64,000 nt of DNA from Fibrobacterota bacterium (GCA_023459055.1 JAEWVR010000020.1:124001-188000); one strand, 5' to 3'. Shown: positions 56,036-64,000, counted from the first letter of the stretch. Numbers and translations are program-made. Notes: generated from the letters alone by a model not told the origin.

Positions 56036-56230
56036 ATGGATAAAATCAAACAGGTCGATGTACAACTTGACACAGTTGCTGTTGCTGGCGATGATGGCAG
56101 GAAAAGAATATCATGTCTTGACGCATTAAAAATTAGTACCGATTGCATGGTATCCGCTGATATAGTAGGGAAACGGTGTGATGACAAAAATATAAGAATA
56201 TGTCATTGTCAGTTAACATGCTTTGAATAA
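56036..56230 (+). CDS. Small Cys-rich protein of the Mo locus
   Basis: A 64-residue protein starting MDKIKQVDVQ, preceded by AAAAGG. Residues 25-64 have RISCLDALKISTD and end ICHCQLTCFE, with cysteines spaced CxCxxxC plus two others, enough for a metal or cluster site. The central helical pattern resembles the module at the C terminus of the MobB-like protein. I recall similar small CQLGCF-ending proteins in sulfate reducers and molybdenum loci but cannot name a family. It lies between fdhD and the ModE-type gene. Confidence 0.6.
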   Translation: MDKIKQVDVQLDTVAVAGDDGRKRISCLDALKISTDCMVSADIVGKRCDDKNIRICHCQLTCFE

Positions 56231-56353
56231 CTTTTTTTTACTGTCGATATGTCGGCTTCGACATTTCGACAGAGTTTATTGCTTATAGCAGAAGTGCTGA
56301 TCTCTTAATAAAAAGTAGCTGTTGTAAACATACTCGTAAACAGCATCCATCAG

Positions 56354-56449
56354 CGCCCCCTAAATCCCCCGTAGGGGGACTTGAAGAAGGTTGCATAAAG
56401 CTGATGTTTTCCATTATTCAAAGTCCCCCTGCGGGGGATTTAGGGGGCG
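56354..56449. repeat. REP-like inverted repeat element 2
   Basis: Perfect 18-base outer arms (56354-56371 and 56432-56449, each with CCCCCTAAATCCCCC or its complement) enclose a second, slightly imperfect pair, GGGGGACTTGAA and TTCAAAGTCCCCC. The whole is a 96-base palindromic element that could fold as one hairpin or two nested ones. It lies upstream of the ModE-type gene. Confidence 0.88.
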
Positions 56450-56515
56450 TGAATTGGCGTATTCAGTTTACAAAAGATCAGGATCATTGAATTAACATAA
56501 GGATATTTTAAGAAA

Positions 56516-56887
56516 ATGAAATCCGGTATGAAATTATTTCTCAATAGCGATAGTGGTGCGGCCGTGTTTGGAAGCGGAAAATGGAAACTACTTGCCGCCA
56601 TTGATGAACTCGGATCAATTCAAAAAGCCGCTGAGTCATTGGATAGAAGTTACCGAAAGGCCTGGGGCGATATCAAAAACGCTGAGAGTGGATTTGGAAA
56701 AAAACTGGTGGTTACTGTCAGGGGTGGCAGGTCAGGCGGAGAAACAAAATTAACGGAATTCGGTAAACAATTCTTAAATGCCTGGAATAGTTATTATCTG
56801 TCAGTAGATCAGTTTGTTAAGAATGCATATAATGAAAACTTGTCACCTGTTCTCAACACAATTAAAAACAGAGCAGACAATACATGA
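56516..56887 (+). CDS. ModE-type molybdate regulator, DNA-binding domain only
   Basis: A 123-residue protein with the LysR-like winged helix of ModE: GSGKWKLLAAIDELGSIQKAAESLDRSYRKAWGDI divided between helices, then GGRSGGETKLTEFG. The C-terminal molybdate-binding TOBE domains of full ModE are absent; the short proteins of this class may be paired with a separate Mop protein, such as the one at 43482. It overlaps the MobA-fusion gene by four bases (ATGA), so they are co-expressed. Confidence 0.85.
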   Translation: MKSGMKLFLNSDSGAAVFGSGKWKLLAAIDELGSIQKAAESLDRSYRKAWGDIKNAESGFGKKLVVTVRGGRSGGETKLTEFGKQFLNAWNSYYLSVDQFVKNAYNENLSPVLNTIKNRADNT

Positions 56888-57882
56888 AAAGCATTTTGAT
56901 AGTACCAATCAATAATTATGCCTGGAATCAATTCATTGCTGATGAAATCGTAAGTCTTTTATCGCCATGTTTTCAAAATGTCAACACGGTGAATCTGTAT
57001 CCGGTCGATTCTGAAAAAGACTGTTTTAAAAATAAAAAATGTCAATTAACAGATTACAGTATAGCACAGTCTGTTTCCATTTATATGAGTGGTCATGAAA
57101 TTGATGGGCTTGTTCCCGATCTGATACTACAGCCATTTGAAACAGGTGATGCCATATTGTATCGTGATACAACACATTGCGCACGAATAGCGTGCGGTTC
57201 AATGATGTCGGATAATGAATTACATAAGTGTGCAGACAAACTTGGAGTATCATCAAGTATTATAAAACAAATAGCCTGGTTATCCGGTGTAAGAGTAGAG
57301 AATGTCCAGGGTATTCTGCTCGCCGGGGGAAAAAGTTTACGCATGGGCACAGATAAAGCATCACTTCCCTTGGGAGAAACGACACTTGTGGCATCACTCG
57401 CAGAAATGCTTAAGCTATGGTGTGATAACCTTCTTGTAAGTATCGCAAAAGGTAAACAATCGCCACTTGAAAATGTTCAGGTCGTGGTAGATAAACATGA
57501 TGAATCGGGACCTCTTGCCGGCATCTGTTCGGCATTGACAGAAACGCATTCACGAGTCTCGCTTGTTGTTGCCTGTGATATACCATATATTCATCCTATG
57601 CTCATTCGCAAAATGCTATCATTTTGTAATGAGTATGATATCGTGGTTCCATCATTTAAAACCGATACCGTTGAACCACTGATGGCAGTATATACAAAAG
57701 CATGTCTTGGAAAAATTGAAATACTTCTTGATAGGAAGAGATATAGGGTTAAGGACCTGTTTAACATGTGTAAAACAAAAACAGTAACCTGGTCTGATAA
57801 CGCATGGTATGCTAATTTGAATACATGGGACGAATACAATGCATATTGTAATACAAATATGATGAAAACTCACAATAAATGA
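56884..57882 (+). CDS. MobA fused to an N-terminal MobB-like, P-loop-less domain
   Basis: A 332-residue fusion. Residues 143-325 are MobA, which attaches GMP to molybdopterin: GILLAGGKSLRMGTDKASLPL at the start, then DESGPLAGICSAL and VACDIP. The first 142 residues have no Walker A, yet follow the same plan as the 149-residue MobB-like protein at 54714: a beta start (MKSILIVPIN), ACG at 103-105 and then 24 residues to an IA pair, exactly as in the other protein (CG at 106-107). This looks like a degenerate paralogue fused to MobA. A MobA-MobB fusion order is known in other bacteria, but a P-loop-less copy is unusual. Confidence 0.82.
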   Translation: MKSILIVPINNYAWNQFIADEIVSLLSPCFQNVNTVNLYPVDSEKDCFKNKKCQLTDYSIAQSVSIYMSGHEIDGLVPDLILQPFETGDAILYRDTTHCARIACGSMMSDNELHKCADKLGVSSSIIKQIAWLSGVRVENVQGILLAGGKSLRMGTDKASLPLGETTLVASLAEMLKLWCDNLLVSIAKGKQSPLENVQVVVDKHDESGPLAGICSALTETHSRVSLVVACDIPYIHPMLIRKMLSFCNEYDIVVPSFKTDTVEPLMAVYTKACLGKIEILLDRKRYRVKDLFNMCKTKTVTWSDNAWYANLNTWDEYNAYCNTNMMKTHNK

Positions 57883-57959
57883 GATTGAATCAATAGAAAT
57901 AATGTAACATCGCGAATGATTTTATAAAATATGTGTTTATACAATAAGGGAAACGAATA

Positions 57960-59138
57960 ATGGTATCATTTGAAAAAGCTTTTGAAATTGTTATGCAGAC
58001 TGTTTGTCCTTGCGATAGTGAGATTGTTGAAATTAAACATTCGATGGAGCGTGTGTTAGCGCGGGACATCTTATCTGATGTTAATATGCCACCAGCTGAT
58101 ATGTCAGCTATGGATGGATATGCCTGCAAATTTTGTGACCGCTCGATGCCGCTAAAAATAGTTGAAACAATTGCTGCCGGGGCTGTTCCTAAAATGTCAA
58201 TAGAAACCGGAATGTGCAGCCGGATTATGACAGGTGCAATGGTACCATCAGGTGCTGATTGTGTCGTGATGTTTGAACACAGCTCGGAAACGGATGGTAT
58301 TGTCACCGTAACCAAAATGACAAATAATAGAAATATCCGTTACAAGGCAGAAGATACAAAAGCCGGAGATGTATTACTAAGTAAAGGAACGCGTATTGAT
58401 GCTGCAACCTGTGCCCTACTTGCTGCTACAGGTTGTAATAATGTACCGGTCGCTAAGTACCCTCGTATTGCTATTATTGCTACAGGGAATGAACTTGTTG
58501 AACCGGAACAAATTCCTGCAGGTGCTCAAATACGTAATAGTAATAGTTATCAGCTTTACGCACAGACTCTGCAGTGCGGATGTGCACCGGTGTATTTAGG
58601 GATCGCAAAAGATACAAAAAAATCAACGCTCGATTTATTAGAAAAAGCAAAGTCTGAATCGGATGTTATTCTTATCTCCGGTGGTGTCTCGGCAGGAGAT
58701 TTTGATTACGTTCCAGATGTACTAAAAGAATGTGGCTTTAATGTGATCGTTGAAAGTATTGCAATTAAACCAGGTAAACCAACAACGTTTGCAACGAATG
58801 GTAACCAATTTGTTTTTGGTATGTCCGGTAATCCTGTCGCATCATACGTCTTGTTTGAATTGCTTGTGAGGCCATTTCTTATGCGCTTGATGGGGAATTA
58901 TGATCGCCCGGTATTTGTCAAGGTACCCCTTGCAAATGACATAAAAAAGAAAAAAGGTGATAGAAAAGAGGTGGTACCGGTCAGGTTTAACACAGAGGGC
59001 TGTGCTGAAGCTGTCAAGTATCATGGATCTGCACACATTAATGCCTATTCAATAGCACATGCATTTTTGTGGCTGAATGAAGATATTGATACGGTTGAAA
59101 AGGGAACAATGGTTTCAGTGCAGCTTATAGAGAAATAG
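57960..59138 (+). CDS. moeA: Molybdopterin molybdenumtransferase
   Basis: A 392-residue MoeA, which inserts molybdate into adenylated molybdopterin. DVNMPPADMSAMDGYAC opens the MoeA core, GAMVPSGADCVV follows, and ISGGVSAGDFDYVPDVL and GMSGNPVASYVLFELLVRP are the active-site signatures; the N- and C-terminal domains are complete. It lies 77 bases after the MobA fusion and 10 before moaA in a Moco operon. Confidence 0.95.
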   Translation: MVSFEKAFEIVMQTVCPCDSEIVEIKHSMERVLARDILSDVNMPPADMSAMDGYACKFCDRSMPLKIVETIAAGAVPKMSIETGMCSRIMTGAMVPSGADCVVMFEHSSETDGIVTVTKMTNNRNIRYKAEDTKAGDVLLSKGTRIDAATCALLAATGCNNVPVAKYPRIAIIATGNELVEPEQIPAGAQIRNSNSYQLYAQTLQCGCAPVYLGIAKDTKKSTLDLLEKAKSESDVILISGGVSAGDFDYVPDVLKECGFNVIVESIAIKPGKPTTFATNGNQFVFGMSGNPVASYVLFELLVRPFLMRLMGNYDRPVFVKVPLANDIKKKKGDRKEVVPVRFNTEGCAEAVKYHGSAHINAYSIAHAFLWLNEDIDTVEKGTMVSVQLIEK

Positions 59139-59148
59139 AGGACAGTAC

Positions 59149-59964
59149 ATGTTACTTGACACATTTGGAAGAGAAATATATTACCTGCGAATCTCGGTGA
59201 CTGACCGGTGCAATTTTCGTTGTACCTATTGTATGCCATCTGATGGGGTTGATTTTAAAAGTCATGATCAGATGCTCCGGTATGAGGATATCGCAAAAAT
59301 AGCTCTTGAAGCCGGTAAAATTGGGTTTTACAAAATACGATTGACCGGTGGAGAACCTCTTGTCAAAAAGAATATTGAACACTGTGTTGCACTGATCAAG
59401 GCTACCGGGTACTATCGTGATATTTGTATGACCACAAACGGTTCATTGTTAACCTTTGACAAGGCTGTTGTACTGAAAACAGCAGGGCTTGATAGGATAA
59501 CAATATCTCTTGATACCCTTGACAGTGAAGCATTCACCCGGATTACCAGGGGGGGGGTCATTACTGATGTTATCCGGGGTATTGATGCCGCACAAGTGGC
59601 AGGGTTTGCTAATACCAAGATTAATATGGTTATAACCCCCGAAACAACACGGGATGAAATTGAAAAAATGCGTTTGTTCAGTCAGAGTAAAGGTGCAAAG
59701 CTACAATTAATTTATCAGTTTTCATTATCAGATAGAGATGATGTCTCAATGAATGAAAACATTGCACAGAGACCACCGAAATGCTGCAATTGTAACAGGA
59801 TCAGGATCACCGCTGATGGTTTTGTGAAATCATGTCTTTTTTCAGACAATGAGGAAAAAATTGATCTTGATGATATTGCCGGTTCGTTGCGACGTGCAAT
59901 ACAAAATAAACCGGAAAATGGTGTCGCTTGCAGTACAAGAAGTATGAGTCAGATTGGAGGATAA
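59149..59964 (+). CDS. moaA: GTP 3',8-cyclase
   Basis: A 271-residue radical SAM enzyme that starts Moco synthesis. Cys21, Cys25 and Cys28 form the CX3CX2C cluster (CNFRCTYC); Cys212, Cys215 and Cys229 in CCNCNRIRITADGF form the C-terminal GTP-binding cluster; it ends in IGG, the conserved double glycine. The protein is short compared with the usual 320-340 residues, but all catalytic sites are present; the missing part lies between the barrel and the C-terminal cluster. It is followed after one base by moaC. Confidence 0.94.
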   Translation: MLLDTFGREIYYLRISVTDRCNFRCTYCMPSDGVDFKSHDQMLRYEDIAKIALEAGKIGFYKIRLTGGEPLVKKNIEHCVALIKATGYYRDICMTTNGSLLTFDKAVVLKTAGLDRITISLDTLDSEAFTRITRGGVITDVIRGIDAAQVAGFANTKINMVITPETTRDEIEKMRLFSQSKGAKLQLIYQFSLSDRDDVSMNENIAQRPPKCCNCNRIRITADGFVKSCLFSDNEEKIDLDDIAGSLRRAIQNKPENGVACSTRSMSQIGG

Positions 59965-59965
59965 T

Positions 59966-60421
59966 ATGAGCGGGTTTTCGCATATTGATAAACAGGGAAG
60001 TATGACAATGGTTGATGTCTCTGCAAAGGGTAAATCACTTCGCACTGCAGTTGCTAAAGGCGACATTATTATGCAGGAGGAAACGATTAATCAGCTGCAG
60101 GGGATGCTGTTAAAAAAAGGGGATGCAGTCGCGTGTGCGCGTGTTGCCGGGATCATGGCCGCGAAGAAAACGGCGGATCTGATACCTCTTTGTCACCCTT
60201 TGCTACTTAATAATGTTTCGGTTGATTTTACAATCCTTGCAGATCGTATCGAAATTACAGCAACAGTAGTATGTGAAGGGTCTACCGGTGTCGAAATGGA
60301 AGCGCTGACCGCAGTATCTGTTGCAGCACTCACACTCTATGATATGTGTAAAGCGATTGATAAAAAAATGACTATCAGTAATGTATATCTTGTTAGTAAA
60401 AAGAAAGAAGGGATTAAATGA
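59966..60421 (+). CDS. moaC: Cyclic pyranopterin monophosphate synthase
   Basis: A 151-residue MoaC, which converts the MoaA product to cPMP. FSHIDKQGSMTMVDVSAKGKS is the family opening, LIPLCHPLLLNNV holds the conserved histidine, and GVEMEALTAVSVAALTLYDMCKA carries the conserved lysine region. I choose the ATG at 59966 with GGAGG in front, not the TTG at 59954. It overlaps the MOSC gene by four bases. Confidence 0.95.
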   Translation: MSGFSHIDKQGSMTMVDVSAKGKSLRTAVAKGDIIMQEETINQLQGMLLKKGDAVACARVAGIMAAKKTADLIPLCHPLLLNNVSVDFTILADRIEITATVVCEGSTGVEMEALTAVSVAALTLYDMCKAIDKKMTISNVYLVSKKKEGIK

Positions 60422-60855
60422 GTAACTTTAATGTTGTATCCGTTAATATTTCAGAACGTAGAGGAATTCCTAAAACACCGGTTGATAGTATCGAACTGAA
60501 GGTAGGTGTTGGCATTTATAACGATGCCCACGCCGGTTCCGGACATCGTGAGGTATCGCTGCTTGCGCTTGAAGATATACAGACGATGCAGGCCAGGAAT
60601 GCATCAGTAAAAATCGGCGATTTCGCAGAAAACATTACAACATCGGGTGTGGTACTTCATAAACTGCCAATCGGAACAAAGTTGACAATAGGCGATTGTC
60701 TGCTTGAGGTGACACAGATTGGAAAAGAGTGTCATAGCGGATGCGTTATTATGAAACAGGTAGGGGAGTGTATTATGCCAAAACAGGGAATCTTTGCACG
60801 CGTACTGAAAGGCGGTGTCATAAAAAATGGAAATACTGGTACTTACAGTCTCTGA
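60418..60855 (+). CDS. MOSC-domain protein
   Basis: A 145-residue stand-alone MOSC protein. The conserved cysteine lies in IGKECHSGCVIMKQVGECIMP, followed by IFARVLKGG. MOSC domains bind molybdopterin or carry sulfur; small ones next to MoaB/MogA are thought to work in cofactor sulfuration or handling. It overlaps moaC (ATGA) and the following mogA gene by 29 bases, so translation of the three is coupled. Confidence 0.9.
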   Translation: MSNFNVVSVNISERRGIPKTPVDSIELKVGVGIYNDAHAGSGHREVSLLALEDIQTMQARNASVKIGDFAENITTSGVVLHKLPIGTKLTIGDCLLEVTQIGKECHSGCVIMKQVGECIMPKQGIFARVLKGGVIKNGNTGTYSL

Positions 60856-61294
60856 TCGGGCATCAAAAGGTATCTATGAAGATCTTTGCGGTCCTGCCAT
60901 GGAGGAAATGCTCAGAGCATCGGTTGAATCGTGTAAAGTTCACAGAAAAATTGTTCCTGATGAAAAAGATCAGATAATTAATGCATTTAATGCGTTTGCA
61001 TCGTGTGATTTTATTTTTACCACCGGGGGAACCGGAATTTCACCCCGTGATGTTACCCCTGATGCAACAAGTGATTGGTGTGAAAAAATAGTCCCCGGAA
61101 TAGGCGAGTATCTCAGAATTGAGTCACTCAAACAGACGAAACATGCTGTGTTTTCAAGGGCTGTGGCAGGAATACATGGAAAAACAATGGTAGTAAATTT
61201 CCCCGGCTCTGTAAAAGGTGCAACGTTTTGTCTGGAATTGTTTATCCCGATGATTTCACACTCGGTACGCATGATCGCAGGGGAGGGACACTGA
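60827..61294 (+). CDS. Molybdopterin adenylyltransferase (MogA/MoaB type)
   Basis: A 155-residue protein that activates molybdopterin with ATP before MoeA acts. LVLTVSDRASKGIYED is the family opening and FTTGGTGISPRDVTPDA holds the GGTG substrate motif; the C terminus ends in VNFPGSVKGATFCLELF. Sequence alone does not separate MogA from MoaB. It overlaps the end of the MOSC gene by 29 bases. Confidence 0.93.
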   Translation: MEILVLTVSDRASKGIYEDLCGPAMEEMLRASVESCKVHRKIVPDEKDQIINAFNAFASCDFIFTTGGTGISPRDVTPDATSDWCEKIVPGIGEYLRIESLKQTKHAVFSRAVAGIHGKTMVVNFPGSVKGATFCLELFIPMISHSVRMIAGEGH

Positions 61295-61407
61295 TTAATT
61301 CCAGAGGATTTTGATAGAAATCGGACAATGGATTGATATCACTGGCGGTTTGAACTATATTAAAAATACTCATAATGAACCGTCTGATAAGCTGAAGGTA
61401 ATGAACG

Positions 61408-62793
61408 ATGACTTTTAGTGTTGTTGACAAAGTGGAGGTAGAAAAGTGTTGTAATGTTTCTCCGGAAAATGTTTGTCATTTTATCCGCGGTGACGGGTTG
61501 CGTTTACTATACGGTGAGCTGCTGAATCAATTTACAACAGATCAGGTAAATACATTTATATCATCAATCCCGCTTTGTAAAAATTCCTGTGTACTTTCGA
61601 CAAAAGAGGTTGTGGAAAAAATCTGGAGACATGGTTCAATGTTTCCAACTGAATATGTTATCCGTTTTATTAATAGCCTTGAATCGTTTTGTATACAAAA
61701 TAATGTTGATGTAACTGAACTTGTCAGAGTGGCATATTCTGAACTGCGTTATGGGATTGATCTTCCTGTAGAGGTTTTTACACGCGCGATGAATCTGAGT
61801 GCAGAGATGTTCAGTAATACCTTTGATCATCGTCACTGGCTGATTCATACCAATGAGATGTTGACAAGGATCATTGCGAAAAACAGTTTTTTTACCGTTT
61901 GTAACGTAACAATTGAGTTTGGTTATCAACGAGAGATAGTTGCTTTTTCATTAGACAAATATTTCACCCATGCGCTGCCGAATCTTGATTGTGATTTGTG
62001 GATGATACCAAAAATAAAGTATGCACCATTATGTATTAATTATCCTCCGTTTGACAATGTGTCAATTATTGCAGATTGCCGGAGTGTCAGTGAGATACTT
62101 GCCGATGAGTCTGTGCATGAAGAAAACGGATTGTTATATGTAAATTCCTGTGTTGTCGGTCATGTTGTTGATTTTGCGTTATTCCTTCAGAATGTTGGTG
62201 TCGATATTTACAAAATAGACAATGCGGAAAAAATTGCATCCTGTACTGTCATCGAAATTATTACACCATATTTCTGTGAAAAAAGAAACCGTGAGGTGCT
62301 TCATTCGGGTTGTGTGTATGGTGCTCCTTTTGCACTGTTTTCTATCATGTATAAGATTATTGAGAAAAACACACAGACAACACTCTCATATTTTTTTCGC
62401 AAATCATCAAGTCCTCACCCTGCTGTCTGGAATAGAATCAAAGCAAAACATCGGAAATTGATCCGATGTCTTAATACTACCTATGAGTTTGTGTATAAGT
62501 CGGATAATGATGCGATCTATTGTAATGAAAAACTTCTGGTAAGAAACATTCCTGCGAAAATACTGAAAAAGGTATTGTCACTCTATATTGACGGTATAAA
62601 AACATTTGAACGCAAAGTACTTCTTGACGATCCGGAGATTGTGTATGACCGTTCGAATCCGGGGCTTGAAATCAGAATGCAGCGCCTGTTAGTTGTTCTC
62701 GAAAGATTATGTCCGCTGTTTACAATAAAACGCCTCGAACGCGGCGTATTTAAAATTGAATCGCAGTGTCCGGTGGGATTTACAGAAGTGTAA
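61408..62793 (+). CDS. Unknown protein at the end of the Moco operon
   Basis: A 461-residue soluble protein with no signal peptide or membrane span. It is cysteine-rich in its N-terminal two-thirds. The last 90 residues (from CNEKLLVRNIPAKILKKVLSLY) look like a winged-helix DNA-binding domain ending in NPGLEIRMQRLLVVLERL and a beta wing, so it may be a regulator, but this is by eye only. AAGG precedes the ATG. It follows mogA by 110 bases on the same strand. I do not recognise its family. Confidence 0.6.
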   Translation: MTFSVVDKVEVEKCCNVSPENVCHFIRGDGLRLLYGELLNQFTTDQVNTFISSIPLCKNSCVLSTKEVVEKIWRHGSMFPTEYVIRFINSLESFCIQNNVDVTELVRVAYSELRYGIDLPVEVFTRAMNLSAEMFSNTFDHRHWLIHTNEMLTRIIAKNSFFTVCNVTIEFGYQREIVAFSLDKYFTHALPNLDCDLWMIPKIKYAPLCINYPPFDNVSIIADCRSVSEILADESVHEENGLLYVNSCVVGHVVDFALFLQNVGVDIYKIDNAEKIASCTVIEIITPYFCEKRNREVLHSGCVYGAPFALFSIMYKIIEKNTQTTLSYFFRKSSSPHPAVWNRIKAKHRKLIRCLNTTYEFVYKSDNDAIYCNEKLLVRNIPAKILKKVLSLYIDGIKTFERKVLLDDPEIVYDRSNPGLEIRMQRLLVVLERLCPLFTIKRLERGVFKIESQCPVGFTEV

Positions 62794-62875
62794 AAAGGTT
62801 ATTGTTTTGAAATTTGGTAAAGAGTTCAATGAGAACGTATGGTGATTGTATATGAATAAAATGATTAATGAATTA

Positions 62876-63121
62876 TTACTTCGCAAGACCTCTCCCGCGC
62901 TCAAAGCCGCGCGACCTCTCCCGTAGGAGAGGTGTAATTGTTTTAATTCCAGAGACTTCAAATTCATACATATGACAGTTTCCCCAACCCATTGCTGCCT
63001 GAATAACATTGTGTAAATCATGCAACGTAAGAGAATTCTCAACAACAACGCTTCGCCATATTTCAGGTTTAATACCGTTTAACTTTATTCTTAGTTTCAT
63101 TGAATGAAGTTTTGAATTCAT
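62876..63121 (-). pseudogene. Truncated pRiA4b ORF-3-like protein
   Basis: On the - strand the first 55 residues read LRIKLNGIKPEIWRSVVVEN, SLTLHDLHNVIQAAMGW and CHMYEFEV, the N-terminal signature of the plasmid pRiA4b ORF-3 family. The frame then runs into a REP-like palindrome (TPLLRERSRGFERGRGLAK) and stops, so most of the domain, which is usually 170 residues or more, is missing. Probably a remnant cut by the repeat or by a deletion. Confidence 0.75.
62913..62932. repeat. REP-like palindrome 3
   Basis: ACCTCTCC-CGTA-GGAGAGGT hairpin, preceded by a second copy of CCTCTCCCG at 62888-62896. It is a different type from the CCCCCTAAATCCCCC elements at 54624 and 56354. It forms the end of the truncated gene at 62876. 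Confidence 0.7.
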
Positions 63122-63234
63122 TTTGTTTTTCCCGGTTCTTGATGTGATTTATTGCAATATTTATCTCTTTAGAGACAAAGTAATAACCTGATGTTCAATT
63201 CCCCAAATGGTTTAATGATCATTATAATTGTTAT

Positions 63235-63804
63235 TTAAAAATGCTCTCGCTGTATTTCCGCACGAGTCTGTATTCTCGCTTTGCTCATTCTCTCACGTAA
63301 ACCACCATCCTTCAGAAAATCCTGTTCCAATCGTCTGATCTGCTTGTCAAGAAGGTAGTTGGTCTGATTAATTAAACAGATTGCTATATTGGCAACTATT
63401 CCAGCCGGGCGGGTTTCGATAAATGTGCGATACGCCTCGAATGTTGTGTGCGGTTTACTTCCAATACTTCTAACAAACAAGGCCTCTTTTGAATCTTTTT
63501 CCCAAATCGGCAAATCACGCACCCGCAGAAAATCACGGTAATCTTCTAATAATTCATCTTGGCTTGCCCGTGCAACATTGGTAAGTTTCAGCTCCATTTC
63601 TTTTGATGTTCCCGATGCCCGGCTTCCTTCGGCAATATTCTGTTTGCCGCTGCGTGCAGCCTGTACCATTTGGTCAATGGTCCGGTCGCCTTTGGTAAGA
63701 AAGCGGGAACAAAATCTAAAGGTTATATCGTAAACCACTTCTGCTTTCTGATAAGAAAGCAATTCCCGATAGTTTCCATGTGGCGGAATAAAGGTATTTG
63801 CCAT
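63235..63804 (-). CDS. Four-helix-bundle protein (23S rRNA IVS-protein family)
   Basis: A 189-residue protein. YRELLSYQKAEVVYDITFRFC is helix 1, RTIDQMVQAARSGKQNIAEGSRASG is the family signature around helix 2, and residues 75-165 supply the others, with a longer C-terminal tail than the usual 120-residue form. Members were first found inside 23S rRNA intervening sequences; no rRNA is visible here, so this is a free-standing copy of unknown role. Confidence 0.85.
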   Translation of the reverse strand: MANTFIPPHGNYRELLSYQKAEVVYDITFRFCSRFLTKGDRTIDQMVQAARSGKQNIAEGSRASGTSKEMELKLTNVARASQDELLEDYRDFLRVRDLPIWEKDSKEALFVRSIGSKPHTTFEAYRTFIETRPAGIVANIAICLINQTNYLLDKQIRRLEQDFLKDGGLRERMSKARIQTRAEIQREHF

Positions 63805-64000
63805 ATGTCAGATATGTCCTATATGACTGATGTATTAATTATAACAATTTAAATAAAACGATAATACTAAAGTAATTAATTGTTGTTGGGTATGTCAACA
63901 ATACCTGGCAATTTTAGGTCCTATTATATTTTTCCATTTAATGGCTGGAGTAAATTTGGCACGTAAAAAAATGCCGGATAATTTACAATAAAATTATCCA
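63805..64000. other. Right-edge non-coding region
   Basis: About 200 AT-rich bases upstream of the four-helix-bundle gene on the - strand, with a TATGTCAGATATGTCCTATATGAC-like imperfect repeat at about 63804-63826. I see no gene and no clear promoter. Confidence 0.4.

Noticed and set aside
1..64000. tRNA, rRNA, CRISPR arrays, phage or complete insertion sequences
   Set aside because: I looked for T-loop motifs, regularly spaced repeats, integrases and terminal repeats and saw none that could be supported; the Rpn gene is a single gene without ends.

Overview
The window looks like part of the chromosome of an anaerobic, Gram-negative, plant-polysaccharide-degrading bacterium. It carries an RND/TolC efflux system, outer-membrane beta-barrel proteins, a bacterial expansin next to GH8 and GH12 glycosidases, a large surface lipoprotein with InlB-type repeats, and a cysteine-type, NuoE/NuoF-linked formate dehydrogenase. 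A Fibrobacterota or Chitinivibrionia-like origin would fit, but no rRNA or other phylogenetic marker was seen, so this is a weak inference.

Region 1 (3-12655, + strand, visibly AT-richer than the rest) is an unusual biosynthetic locus. It encodes an acyl carrier protein, a fatty-acyl-AMP ligase, a methyltransferase like the mycobacterial phthiotriol/phenolphthiotriol enzyme, an MSMEG_0568-like radical SAM protein, a cysteine desulfurase fused to a rhodanese, a BioB-like radical SAM protein, a membrane/GT2 fusion, a DUF2064 nucleotidyltransferase-like protein, a UbiA prenyltransferase, a trans-polyprenyl diphosphate synthase and a possibly exported flavodoxin. I do not know a described pathway with this set; a sulfur-modified, prenylated and/or glycosylated lipid or quinone is the working hypothesis. 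Region 2 (12774-14940) is a TetR regulator with a near-perfect palindrome in front of it and a FabF-type ketosynthase.

Region 3 (14968-21378, - strand) is an operon for a TetR regulator, TolC, a membrane-fusion lipoprotein and an RND pump. Region 4 (21579-34064) holds the expansin, the repeat lipoprotein, GH8 and GH12 enzymes, decayed gene fragments, a small membrane protein, a beta-barrel protein and an Rpn-family nuclease. Region 5 (34208-42096, - strand) is a carA-carB-pyrG-purF nucleotide operon with a plausible promoter and a leader terminator that may act as an attenuator.

Region 6 (42678-62793, + strand) is a molybdenum/formate superlocus. In order it holds molybdate uptake (modA, Mop protein, modB, modC, modD), the redox sensor Rex, an oxalate/formate-type antiporter, a three-subunit formate dehydrogenase, a rubrerythrin-like protein, a MobB-like protein, fdhD, a small Cys-rich protein, a ModE-type regulator, a MobA fusion, moeA, moaA, moaC, a MOSC protein, mogA/moaB and an unknown 461-residue protein. 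Together these would import molybdate, build the molybdenum cofactor, insert it into the formate dehydrogenase and tune expression to NADH and molybdate. The right end (62876-63804) has a truncated pRiA4b-ORF3-like fragment, REP-like palindromes and a four-helix-bundle protein.

The most interesting signals are the unassigned sulfur/lipid cluster in region 1, and in region 6 a MobA whose N-terminal domain looks like a P-loop-less copy of the nearby MobB-like protein, an FdhD lacking the canonical CxxC, and the unknown protein at the end of the Moco run.
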